Shown: positions 12,280 to 22,139 of the stretch, piece by piece
Layout: every line of letters begins with the position of its first letter
How positions within the stretch are numbered: position 1 is the stretch's first letter
Assembly: GCF_943734655.1 (NCBI RefSeq)
Contig: NC_071354.1
Coordinates: 199,886,911-199,950,910 of the forward strand
From: Sabethes cyaneus
Taxonomy: Eukaryota > Arthropoda > Insecta > Diptera > Culicidae
DNA: 64,000 bases
Direction: 5' to 3'
Program-made: the position numbers and the translations under genes
Notes under the pieces: model-generated
The model's database searches: none
Told to the model about the DNA's origin: nothing
Seen by the model: only the letters and a program-made list of their open reading frames with translations

Positions 12280-12959
12280 TTACCCTCCCAGGTCCCCTCC
12301 GGGGCGACTCGTGCTGTATCATGATTTTTTTTCCATTGTACTCGGTCCTGGGCTACTCGTCATCAATTTTTTGAGCATCTGGGCGCTCCTAAATTTGCTT
12401 CAACTTGGCCAAATCATTTTTCACGTTCAGCCCTTCTATTCCCGGTGCCCGAGGGGTTCTTGAAGAGAACAGACTGCACAGTCGTCCATTGTCCTCGAGA
12501 CGTAACCCAATCCTCCTAGCATCCGTTTTTAGTTTGACATAGATTGCCTCCGTCGTCCCGCCGTTTTTAGTAATGATGTCAAGGCCATCGGCGAAGGCTA
12601 GGAGTTGGCTATTTTTACTGAAGATCGTTCCTCTTGTTTCGATGTCATCTCGCTAGATCACACTTTCAATACTGATGTTACAGTTCTCGTGCTTACCTGC
12701 CATAGCTCTTCGCGCACAACTGTATCATAAGCTGCACTGAAATTCACGAAAATACAACACGTGGGTACGTTGTACTGGCAGACTTGTGTAAGTGAAAGTT
12801 GAAGTAAAAGTGAAAGTTTGATTCGTAGTAGTACGGGCTCCTATAAAGCCAGTCTGATACTGCGCTTCGAAGTATCTTGCTATTGGAGATAGACGACGTT
12901 ATGAAATCTGGGAGAGCATCTTGTAGGTGGCGTTTATCAGCGTAATGTTGCAGTAATTA
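12280..12959 (-). pseudogene. Non-LTR relic A3, C-terminal and RT part
   Basis: The - strand translation around 12959-12880 gives ITLINATYKMLSQIS (RT). About 12640-12540 gives IETRGTIFSKNSQLLAFADGLDII, where FADD has become FADG. About 12480-12400 gives the C-terminal LFKNPSGTGNR-like block. The RT continues upstream across the MITE at 12960-13397 and again across the LTR element, so this is one old element cut twice. Confidence 0.7.
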
Positions 12960-13397
12960 CAGCACTCGTGCGCTAATTGCACGTCCTCTAACTGCACCGT
13001 CTTTTAATTGCACGTTCGCTAGTTGCACGATCATGCAACTAAAAAACAGTTATCTGTCAAACTATACGTGGGTTTCCAGGTGGTTGCTATAAACAAAAAT
13101 GCAGCGTTGCCGAATGCATACTCTCTATCTCTGCATTACGTAGATACATTACAAATAAATTCATGCAAATTTGGCTAAACTTTGACTAATTGAACACATA
13201 TTCATTAAGCTTTTAGTTCGTTTGTAAAAATTTAGATGTTCTTCCCAAAATTTAGCGTACGTGTGAATGCATGTGAAGAGTTCTTTACAGTGATAACGCA
13301 TCACGTTTTACAATAAATATTGGCAACTATCGTGCAATTAAAAAACGAAATTCGCTAATCGCATCGCCTCATTCGTGCAATTAGCGAACGAGTGCTG
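12960..13397. mobile_element. TA-flanked MITE in relic A3
   Basis: The terminal inverted repeats begin CAGCACTCGTGCGCTAATTG on the left and end with the matching CAATTAGCGAACGAGTGCTG on the right. They are flanked by TA on both sides, as for Tc1/mariner-class MITEs. Removing it restores continuity of the RT relic. It has no coding capacity. Confidence 0.8.
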
Positions 13398-13722
13398 TAC
13401 AGCATCAACAATCGAGAACCACACCTTCCATTTACTCCTCCGGTTATTTCTCATCCCCGCAAATCCACGAAACTATCCGGCGAAGTTCCGTTATGAGTGG
13501 TTCCTTTCCATTTTTGTATAGTTCTGCCGCAAGTCGGTGCTTTCCAGCACTCTATTAGTCTTACGACGTCTAATTTTTTACAAGATCTCTTCGAGATCGG
13601 GATCCGGGACACTTCTATTCCATCTCCTTTCGTTACATCGCCATTGAGATGCTCATAGAAGAACTGCTTCCACCTGTTGGCAATCTCCAACTCGTGTATG
13701 AACAGGTTTCCTTGCTCGTCCC
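13398..13722 (-). pseudogene. Non-LTR relic A3, segment between MITE and LTR element
   Basis: The - strand frame 13690-13451 contains EIANRWKQFFYEHLNGDV, the linker block before the RT. The preceding RDEQGNLFIHEL stretch is cut at 13722 by the LTR element and appears to resume beyond 16975, where the - strand ends ...HRSVICVGT. Confidence 0.65.
13718..13722. repeat. Target-site duplication GTCCC, left copy
   Basis: GTCCC precedes the left LTR and recurs at 16975-16979 directly after the right LTR. A 5-bp duplication is usual for LTR retrotransposons. Confidence 0.85.
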
Positions 13723-14164
13723 TGTGGGAGATAAGAATAATAATAATAATTAATGATGAATAAACATCATGAGCAAATAAAAAAAATAATAAAGCGATTC
13801 ACATCGGTCTGCTCTGACAACACTGTCAATGCAACGTATAATAGTCCAATATGGCAACGGCGCGTCAGCTGCCGAGCGATGCTATATAAACGGACGTCAT
13901 TCATGTGAATCCTCATTCTTGTGACGAACTTTGGAGGAGCAGCATCTAATTGGACTGGACTGGACTGGACCATGGAGCAGCAGCAGGCAGCGAAGGCAGT
14001 GGCTCTTTCAGGCAGAAAGACACTGCCACAGCCGAAGGTGGTGGAACCACACCGGCGGCGCGGTACTCTGCTGTTCACCCCCGAACAGCAGAAGGGATGG
14101 ACGGCGGCGCTGGCAAAGAAAGGCTGGCTGAAGGACAGCAGCAAATCCGTCTCGGAGCACGACA
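13723..14164 (+). repeat. 5' LTR (442 bp)
   Basis: It begins TGTGGGAGATAAG and ends GAGCACGACA. U3 contains a (TAA)n patch, AATAAA at 13759-13764, a CCAAT box at 13846-13850 and a TATA box at 13883-13890. It is matched over its whole length by 16533-16974. Confidence 0.93.
13883..13890 (+). promoter_or_regulatory. LTR TATA box (TATATAAA)
   Basis: TATATAAA lies inside the LTR, which puts the expected start site near 13912-13920 (TCATTCTTGTGACG). The same box occurs in the 3' LTR at 16693-16700 and could drive transcription of flanking DNA. Confidence 0.7.
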
Positions 14165-14187
14165 ATGGCACAGCAGCTCCCTCGTAA
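13972..14187 (+). CDS. Leader ORF starting inside the LTR, 71 aa, unknown function
   Basis: The ATG sits in a near-ideal context (GACCATGG) after a TGGAC pentamer run. The 71-residue product begins MEQQQAAKAVAL, is basic and proline-containing in the middle (PKVVEPHRRRG), and has a FTPEQQKGWTAALAKKGW segment that could form a short helix. It crosses the LTR end and the primer-binding site and stops at TAA 14185-14187. That stop overlaps a consensus 5' splice site (GTAAGT, 14184-14189). It may be the first coding exon of a lost gag, or a peptide of its own. No homologue is recognised. Confidence 0.45.
   Translation: MEQQQAAKAVALSGRKTLPQPKVVEPHRRRGTLLFTPEQQKGWTAALAKKGWLKDSSKSVSEHDNGTAAPS
14165..14184 (+). 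promoter_or_regulatory. Primer-binding-site candidate
   Basis: One base after the LTR the sequence is TGGCACAGCAGCTCCC. The leading TGG is complementary to a tRNA CCA end, and the next base predicts a G discriminator. I could not match it to a particular tRNA. Confidence 0.6.
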
Positions 14188-14219
14188 GTCAAAAGTGGTA
14201 ACTATGAGTAGAGCGCCAA

Positions 14220-15495
14220 CCGACGGAAGGGCGGTATAGTGCATTAATTTATTTTGCTAGCCGACGGAAGGGCGGTTAGCAACACTAAGTTTAACCTTAC
14301 CCGACGGAAGGGCGGGTAATGGTGTTAACTATCCGACGGAAGGGCGGTTAGTTAAAAGAATAATTTCTTACTATCCGACGGAAGGGCGGTTAGTAAATTT
14401 TCTTGTTAATTTAGCATCAACCGACGGAAGGGCGGTTTGACAGCGAAATGTTTTGATGCATAACCGACGGAAGGGCGGTATAGTGCAATAATTTCTTTTG
14501 CTAGCCGACGGAAGGGCGGTTAGCAACACTATGTTTAACCTTACCCGACGGAAGGGCGGGTAATGGTGTTAACTATCCGACGGAAGGGCGGTTAGTTAAA
14601 AGAATAATTTCTTACTATCCGACGGAAGGACGGTTAGTAAATTTTCTTGTTAATTTAGCATCAACCGACGGAAGGGCGGTTTGACAGCGAAAATGTTTGA
14701 ATGCATAACCGACGGAAGGGCAGTATAATGCTTTAATTTATTTTACTAGCCGACGGAAGGGCGGTTAGCAACACTAAGATTTATCTTACCCGACGGAAGG
14801 ACGGTTGGTTAATGGTTAAAAGAATAATTTCTTACTATCCGACCGAAGGGCGGTTAGTAAATTTTCTTGTTAATTTAGCATCAACCGACGGAAGGGCGGT
14901 TTGACAGCGAAAATGTTTGCATGCATAGCCGACGGAAGAGCGGTTAGTCAAAAGAACGATTTCTCACTATCCGACGGAAGGGCGGTTAGTAACTCTTTTT
15001 GATAATTTAGCATCAACCGACAGAAGGGCGGTTTGACAGCGAAAATATTTTTATTCAACCGACGGAAGGAAATTTTGACAGCCAAGATGTTTTGTGATTT
15101 TTTTAACTCGTGCACCGTCGAAAGGGCGGTGTAATGGTGGAAATAATAAAACAGACGGAAGAGTGGATCAGTAAAACCACGACTGCAAAACAAATTCTTT
15201 TCGAGCGGTTAGTAACATTGTAAATAATACCTTACCCAACGGAAGGGCGGTGTAATGGTGAAATTCTTCTTGATAACTATCCGACGGAAGGGTGGTTAGT
15301 TAAGTTTGCCAAATGTACCAATTTTTGTTATTACTCTCCGACGGAAGGGCGGTTAGTAACAGTAAATATTACCTTACCCGACGGAAGGGTGGTGTAATGG
15401 TGAAATTCATCTTGATAACTATCCGACGGAAGGGCGGTTAGTTAAGTTTGCTAAGAGTATGAATATTTTCGCAATCCGACGGAAGGGCGGTTAGT
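14220..15495 (+). repeat. Array of about 29 stem-loops with conserved ACGGAAGGG loop core
   Basis: The core CCG-ACGGAAGGG-CGG recurs at 14220, 14261, 14301, 14333, 14375, 14421, 14464, 14505, 14545, 14577, 14619, 14665, 14709, 14750, 14790, 14839, 14885, 14929, 14971, 15017, 15059, then more weakly at 15114, 15152 and 15235, then 15281, 15338, 15378, 15423 and 15476. Each core is extended by arms that pair with each other but differ between units: CTAG/TTAG, TTAC/GTAA, AACTAT/TTAGTT, TTACTAT/TTAGTAA, TCAA/TTTGA. The first 12 units form two 244-bp blocks of six, with a third block partly deleted. From 15235 a three-hairpin block of about 143 bp repeats. No coding frame runs through the array. 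Confidence 0.92.
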
Positions 15496-16520
15496 ACATT
15501 TTCTTGAGAGTACCAATGCGGTTAATGCATTGCTATAGGTTAATGGTGGAAAAATTGCGTAATGATGGTATTAATACTGTTAACTGACGAAGGACAGTCT
15601 AATCTACAAGTTTAGATTCGCGTCACCTAATGGAATGTGAGAATAGGTGAGATATTAACTACCCGGCTAAAGAGTGGTCAGTAAAATTGTCTTCAAAGTG
15701 ATTAGGAAGTCATGCGCTCTTAGCAAGTAGCTGGTAGGAACCATGTTTTCAATGTTAGCGTTTGCATAATAGAGATATCAATATTATCTCTTTGCTTCAC
15801 ACAAGTTAGCTCTTCGGCTGTCAGTGGAGATCATGTCCGTGAGCCCATGAGCGGTGTTGTTTTTAACGCAAAGTGATTAAGAGAACGGTGTCAGGCATCT
15901 GGTTTTTATAACACTAGTGGCTGGTTGCGAAGCCTGTCGACTAGGGACAGAGAGCCAAGCTCCAAATACGCAATGTAGCACCGAAACTTTGCTAATAGTA
16001 GAAGACACTTATATTTCAGAAATGAGCAAGAAGTCCAGAAAGATCTAATATCAGACAAAATTAATAATAAACCGTGAGAGGAATTGACAAACTAGTAAGA
16101 AACACACACTTCGAAAAAATTATGTAAATTTACTTCTTTTGACATGCACATAAATGGAGCATTGCAAATCATATAAAATTACATGTTATTTCACCTAAAG
16201 GCTGACATTTGGATTGGTGTAAAAATACATCTTTAAAAACGGATTAGGCTATTTACGTTTTATTTGATGGAAAAATTTATCTGATTTTTGTTTACGTCGA
16301 ATATGAGATTCATTTTTTCGTTCTGTGCAGTGAAACAGCAGTTTATAAATTGAAGGTTAGTTGCCGATTTCCAGCCAACCAAAATATAACCAATATTGAC
16401 TATTGCTCTTCTTTTGTTGCGAAACCGATTTTAAATCTAATATTGAAGATGTAAAAGAGCATTAGAAAAATAACACTTTTCCACATTGATCCATTGGGCA
16501 CAATTTTCGTTAAGAGTAGT
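15496..16520. other. Non-coding interior of the LTR element
   Basis: AT-rich, with no ORF of note. The array decays into it after 15495. It presumably supplies length or RNA signals; no motif was recognised. Confidence 0.6.
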
Positions 16521-16532
16521 GAAGCAGGAGAA
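16521..16532 (+). promoter_or_regulatory. Polypurine tract candidate
   Basis: GAAGCAGGAGAA, with 11 of 12 purines, lies immediately before the right LTR, where plus-strand priming is expected. Confidence 0.65.
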
Positions 16533-16974
16533 TGTGGGAGATAAGAATAATAATAATAATTAATGATGAATAAACATCATGAGCAAATAAAAAAAATAAT
16601 AAAGCGATTCACATCGGTCTGCTCTGACAACACTGTCAATGCAACGTATAATAGTCCAATATGGCAACGGCGCGTCAGCTGCCGAGCGATGCTATATAAA
16701 CGGACGTCATTCATGTGAATCCTCATTCTTGTGACGAACTTTGGAGGAGCAGCATCTAATTGGACTGGACTGGACTGGACCATGGAGCAGCAGCAGGCAG
16801 CGAAGGCAGTGGCTCTTTCAGGCAGAAAGACACTGCCACAGCCGAAGGTGGTGGAACCACACCGGCGGCGCGGTACTCTGCTGTTCACCCCCGAACAGCA
16901 GAAGGGATGGACGGCGGCGCTGGCAAAGAAAGGCTGGCTGAAGGACAGCAGCAAATCCGTCTCGGAGCACGACA
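16533..16974 (+). repeat. 3' LTR (442 bp)
   Basis: Same length and, as far as read, the same sequence as the 5' LTR. It ends GACA and is followed by the GTCCC duplication. Its copy of the leader ORF runs out into flanking DNA until 17057. Confidence 0.93.
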
Positions 16975-17070
16975 GTCCCTACACATATCACGCTTCGGTG
17001 TGTTCTCTTTCCAAATTCGGAACGTCTGGGATATTCAAGAAATGTACTGAAATGTGACAACGTTGTAATC
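16975..17070 (-). pseudogene. Relic A3 continuation beyond the LTR element
   Basis: The - strand ends ...KRTHRSVICVGT at the GTCCC site, in the position expected upstream of RDEQGNL in this family. The fragment is short, so it is supported mainly by continuity. Confidence 0.4.
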
Positions 17071-17560
17071 ACATTCGCTGTCCGTCAGAAACAATTCGTC
17101 AATTGTAATCGAAAGTCCACGAACGTTATCCGTATATCCGTATATCCGAAGTCCAACAGTCGGAGTGCCAGCTGCAAGGAATTGCTCGATAAAGGCTGAA
17201 GAAGTTTCAGTAGGCTACGTAGTACTATTAGCTAGAAGAGAGTTTTGGAAGCCTTGTTCCAATCACGCCCACAGGAAGGACCGGGACGACTGAAGCACGC
17301 TGGCAGCGGTGGCGGGACTACGGCGGTGGCGCGACGACGGGAGTCGAGGCCATCCAATGATACCAACAACGGTGCGTCCCAGTGTCCCATCATTTGATGA
17401 GATAAGCGATCGTCTGGAGATAACAGTCGGGGTAGCAGGAGTTAGCAAGATCGAGGAGCATCCCAGTATCATCGGTTTACCGCAAGTGTCTGCACTAGAC
17501 CCGAAGTCGAAGGGATTTCTAAAGGGACTGTATAAACAGGAGCCATTGGTGTGAGTCGGG
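17071..17560 (+). other. Unassigned GC-rich segment with an 81-codon ORF
   Basis: The ORF 17309-17554 encodes a protein containing PSVPSFDEISDRLEITVGVAG and ends at a TGA inside a GTGAGT splice-donor-like site (about 17550). It could be an exon of an unrecognised host gene or part of a transposon. No family motif was recognised. Confidence 0.25.
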
Positions 17561-18778
17561 GGCAGTCATACCAGTGAATTCACCCGTGCATCATTGAATC
17601 CGCTGAATACAATTTCTTGTGACCAAATACCACGGTTCGCGGCTGCAGTTTTGTACGCCAGGTGAAGGTCAACTTTGAAGGAAACGAAATTAAACCATAG
17701 AAGGTCGGCCCCCTTTTTCACCAGTGGGACAACACGAATAGTATCCTGAGTTTGTAGACTGCCTCGTACAAATCTCTCAACGACGACGACGACGATGCTC
17801 CACGGTGGAGTAGAACCGTGGAAGATACACCCAGAATAACTTAGGCGTGGAGGGAACCATAAACTTTTCGTGGTTCTCGGCAGGTCTAGTCAGTTTGTTT
17901 GGGGCATTAGCATTAGCGTTGTAGCATCCATCCAATTCGTCGGCAGGTTTGAATAACTCATGATTATTCTTCACGATCTCGTCCTTCAGCTCCGAAATTC
18001 CATTCCCAAAGACGTACCGACGCTTTTGAAACGGGCAAACTTCATTAGCTCGATACACTCTGTTGCGAATGCGACAAACCGAAAGGGGGAATTCTTCCGA
18101 ACTTATAATCTCCAAACCGTAAATAGGTTATACTGTATATTTTGAAGGTTATAATTTTCCTGTGAAGCAGGAAACATAATTTAATTTATGTTGATTACAT
18201 ATAGTTTACATGTTTCTATGACTGTATAGCGTTAATGTGTATAGTTTTAATGTATATATAGAATAATTTTATATGTAGTATCAATGTGATGTGATGTGAA
18301 CGTAATCGTGTGCATGCTATTTTACATTAATGTAGTGTTTTCGACTCACGTTTATTTTCCCCTAGTAACGTTTGATTTTCCGGTGTTGTAGTTTTAAGTT
18401 TGCTCTAGCTGTAAGGTAGTTTTAGTATTTAATTTTAAGTAGCATAGTGATAATTGACTCTTACCGTTTGAACATAGGTTAGCGTTAGGCTAGATTAGTT
18501 CTTGTTCCACCAATCGTATATGTATGCTAGATTAAGATAATTATAAGCCAAAGGCCAAACAAGTCTAATTTTATATTACCTTGCAAATCAAACAACTTTA
18601 ACTACAGTTTAAGATAGCTTTAACTAACTTTAAAATTAAGATAAGCTATAGTTTTAAGTAGAATAGGCATATATTTTAAGTGGCTAAATATTTTACAACT
18701 GCTGCCTTTGCAAAAACTTTGTTTTTCTAGTTTCACTCACCGGCTCGATGACAGTTTCTCTTGTCACCGTTCCATCGA
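17561..18778. other. No recognisable gene
   Basis: The - strand ORF 18115-17777 (112 aa) has no recognisable domain and ends in a run of CGA/CGT codons. 18150-18720 is AT-rich. Confidence 0.35.
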
Positions 18779-18990
18779 TCACTCGTCGATCGGTTTGGCA
18801 GATCGACTGATCGGTTGATCGGTTGTCGGACGCGCGTCGGTCGAATAGGGTCGGCCAACACACTCATCGCACATCCAGAACAAATTGCAATTTGCTCCTG
18901 CGATCTTCATGAACGGAATGTTTAAGCCAGAGCATCGATTGTAACAGACTTGATCACAAAAGCCCATACATCTCAAAAGATCATCCTCCT
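18779..18990 (-). pseudogene. PHD-like zinc-finger fragment, probable retrotransposon ORF1
   Basis: The - strand frame gives RCMGFCDQVCYNRCSGL, a spacer, then NLFWMCDEC. The Cys spacing and the final FWxCDxC resemble the PHD-like fingers in ORF1 of CR1/Jockey-type elements. It is a short fragment in a stop-rich setting. A host PHD exon is the alternative. Confidence 0.4.
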
Positions 18991-20089
18991 TTTTAATTGT
19001 TTTTGCTCAACATTCGTAGGCAGTACAGCCGGTCATTTTAACACAGTGTAGTTTTTATTCCGAGGGGTTTTTAAAAGAACAATTTCCAATGTAGAAAATA
19101 ATCTGTATAAAAAATATTAAAATTAATTAAATGAAATACAGTTCCATCATGTCGTTTTCTGATGATTTTCAAACTTGAACCTCCCATTTTTAGCACAAAG
19201 AAATAGTTAAAATGCCAACATATGTTAACATTTTTATATGAAATCCTATTGTTTACTTGCTACACAATTGAAAAATGAATTTCAACAACGAAAGGATTCA
19301 GTTCTACTTTTTGATTCCGTTTTTATTATATGTAGGGTTTATTTCTAATTCCCGTCGTAGTAAGTGAAGCCATTCTAATTTTCATCATTTGTTGGATGGA
19401 TTTAATGAATACTCCAAAAGTTCTTGTGCTGATTTGACTAAAACACACTTACCTTCCGATCCATGAACTTTGAAATCGCTGAAAAGCGATTATTAAAGTA
19501 TATTATTGAAATTACGCAACTGACTTTATTTCTTAAATTCATCGTACCGCTTTAAAATCCGTCCATCAAAATGTTTCATCGTCCGAACTAAAAATCACAA
19601 CAATGTTTACGAAGCTTACGCGCATGTATTTGTGTAGGACGGCATGACAAATGTTATTCTGCAAAATTTCTGCAAGTCAGGCAAGTTTTCCTGACTGTAG
19701 AATAACGACAATGCCTTGCCTGAGTTATTTTCATTTATTAATGACGGAAATTAAAACGATTAGTCGACATTTTCTTCTTCGTCGCACGAAAAAACGTAGG
19801 AAATTTGACTGGTAGGGCTTCTTTAATGATAAAAAGCATTTAAATAGACCTCAGCTCACTTTGATTGATCGCGTATGATAGATAACAAACTAAAATAATA
19901 GAGAATAACTAGTTTTGCATTGTGTGTCATAACAATGCTGATATTTTTAATATTTTTGTGTTGGATAGGGCGGGAATAGGCAATTACGACGAAGCAGCAA
20001 CATACCCTATATATTTTTATACACTTTTCTGTGATGATTTCGCTAATAGCAATTGACAGCGATTTTGACAGCTTAGTCCCATTAACGAA
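18991..20089. other. No recognisable gene
   Basis: AT-rich, with short ORFs only. Confidence 0.4.
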
Positions 20090-20240
20090 ATTCTTTCACT
20101 AAGTGGACTAACGTCTTAAGGGGCCAAACAGAATGCTGCGTCAGCGTTATTCTGATAGTTTTCCCATAGGTGTTTACTGTCAAATTGACGTTGACGAATG
20201 CGGTGACGTAGCATTCTGTTTGCACTTTTAGTGCAATTAG
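20090..20240. repeat. Fold-back element, MITE-like
   Basis: CAAACAGAATGCTGCGTCA in the left half pairs imperfectly with TGACGTAGCATTCTGTTTG in the right half. Outer CTTTCACTAA/TTAGTG...CGAAAG stretches extend the pairing. Confidence 0.6.
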
Positions 20241-20798
20241 CGAAAGTTGATTTTTTTTATTCAGTTTGTTTATTTATACGGCTCGCGCACAAATGAACGA
20301 AAGTTGATTGTACAATATTTGCAGCCCACCATGTAATCTTGATACTATTTCTAAAGGATGTTGTTGATGTATTAGGTGATTTGGCTTTTTTCGAAAGATA
20401 ATTCTTTTCATTTTTCTTAAAGTATGATTCCCGGCATATAGCTACTTCGAAGGAAAAGCAATCGGGAAGTCCAATTTTGATCACTTTTCATAGTAATAGA
20501 GGCAGTTTATAAGCAATAGTTAAGGTGGGGAATGCTGTCTCACAATAATAAAATCGTCTGTGCAGAAACGTTTCCAAACGTTGAAAAATGGAAAAACAAT
20601 TGTGGCACGTGCTATTATGCATGTTGCATCGTCTTGTTGAAACTACAGCTCATCCATATTTAGAGTACACAATTGTGGTATAAAAATTCTGGTATTCTGG
20701 TCGACACAATTTATGAAGAAAAATGGACCAATTATTCCACCGGCCGATAAAGCACACCAAACAGCGACTTTTGCGGAATATAACGGTTTTTTGGCTTT
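20241..20798. other. No recognisable gene
   Basis: Nothing was recognised on either strand. Confidence 0.35.
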
Positions 20799-20844
20799 CC
20801 AGTTAGCTTCGAGGTACGTTCTTGGTTTAACAAGGGATCCTCTA
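20799..20844 (+). repeat. SINE family S, 5' part
   Basis: CCAGTTAGCTTCGAGGTACG matches the head of the SINE at 57655. The body of the same SINE reappears at 21416 after a CR1-type fragment. Confidence 0.6.
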
Positions 20845-21415
20845 GGCAGTTAGGCTTAATTATGCGAATGACTCGTGACTTCCGCTGTATCGAGTGCTTA
20901 GTATTGCTTTACGGGTCGCCTGTTCGGTCTTCATTAGAATATTGTTCTGCTGTATGGATTCCTCACTACAACAATGCCATTTATTGCATCGAAAGCATCC
21001 AGCGCCGATTCGTACGCTACGCGCTTCGAATGCTGCCTTGGAGACGGTCCTCAGGGGCACGATACGAGGATCGCTGCCAGCTCATCCGAATAGGCACCCT
21101 CGAATTACGCCGACGTCCAACATCGATTGCCCTGACATTCTTCGCCAGATCAATCTAAACGCACCATTAAGAGCGTTGCGAAAGACTCCTTTGCCTACTT
21201 TCCTTTTCGTCGCACCAGCTACAGTGCTAAAGGCGCCATCACTGGTCTGCAACGTGCATTCAACCGAGTTACAACAACGTTTGACTTTCATCTGTCTCGG
21301 CAAGTGTCACGTTCTAAATTTGTCTCAATGTTTCGATATTTGCTGTGTTAGGTATTAAGTGCCATTAGGGCATTGTTACCTGTTGGTAAAGTTATAATAA
21401 AGTAAAGTAAATAAA
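20845..21415 (+). pseudogene. CR1/Jockey-type RT 3' fragment
   Basis: The translation gives LGLIMRMTRDF, then RSSLEYCSAVWIPHYNNAI, RRFVRYALRMLPWR and RCQLIRIGTLELRR. These are the blocks at the RT C-terminus of CR1-like elements. A frameshift near 21130 moves to CPDILRQINLNAPLRALR, another characteristic block. The 3' end is AT-rich (AAAGTAAAGTAAATAAA at about 21400). It is 5'-truncated and inactive. Confidence 0.8.
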
Positions 21416-21545
21416 GAGATCGGTGCACTAGCTCCGTAATTGTCCTGTACTCTAATATCCGGCTGCGAAATCCGTCGATAAAGAAGAGTCAAGTCGCAAA
21501 GATGTATAAGCCCAAGGCTTTGCTGTTTTAGGTGTTTCGACAATA
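21416..21545 (+). repeat. SINE family S, 3' part
   Basis: Shares GTCCTGTACTCTAA, CCGGCTGCGAA and CCGTCGATAAAGAAG-like blocks with 57770-57830. The middle of the SINE is missing, so the CR1 fragment sits in a deleted or rearranged copy. Confidence 0.6.
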
Positions 21546-22139
21546 ATTTGCTTATTAGATGATAGTTTTGCTTATTGATGCATCCATTCGATATGCCACT
21601 GTATGACATTTCTGATGATGCGTGTTATTCTGTAGAGTAAAAGATATTCGAAAGCAATCCAATCCAGTTTGAAACAACTGAATATTCTCAGCATGGTTTA
21701 ATGGTAATGGAAAAACACTTAACCATCGAAAAAATATACAAGCATTATAAAATGATACATATCATTGCACTGACATTGGCCCACTGTTCTGTATTTCTTG
21801 TATTATAATAAAATCATTTTCTGGTCAACCTTCAACACTATTACTATCACTATTGCTGCTAGCAAAGCGCACAATCCTATATTTCTCCCCGCACCATCTA
21901 TTCCCACCACAACCCCCGTCGTGTTCCAAATATTCATGATTCCACGTGCAATCAGATGGCTCGGATTTTTCCGAGCTACCACCGGATGGCCAGTGTCCTG
22001 CATTAGCTATTAGAAGTAACTAGGGTGAATGGTTATGTTTCGATTTTCGTAAAAACCATTTGTTATAATCGATTAAAATCTTCATCGATGACCTAACTGT
22101 CATTTAAATATAGAAACCAAAATTATATGATAGATAACA
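21546..22139. other. No recognisable gene
   Basis: Nothing was recognised. Confidence 0.35.

Larger units (their letters stand above)
13723..16974 (+). mobile_element. Non-autonomous LTR retrotransposon with hairpin-array interior
   Basis: Two 442-bp LTRs flank a 2,368-bp interior. All hallmarks of an intact insertion are present: TG...CA LTR ends, GTCCC duplications, a TGG-starting primer-binding-site candidate 1 nt after the left LTR, and a 12-nt purine-rich tract abutting the right LTR. The LTRs appear identical, implying recent insertion. No protease, RT, integrase or complete gag ORF exists in any frame, so mobility must depend on proteins from a partner. Instead the interior holds about 29 stem-loops (14220-15495) and then AT-rich sequence. 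By structure it is a TRIM/LARD-type element. I do not recognise it as a named family. Confidence 0.9.

Noticed and set aside
13767..14244. Long - strand ORFs in the LTR
   Set aside because: They are complements of the leader ORF region. TATA box, PBS and PPT all define the + strand as sense.
14220..15495. CRISPR-like array
   Set aside because: The repeats are short and have varying arms, spacers are themselves repeated every 244 bp, and the sequence is a eukaryotic LTR element.
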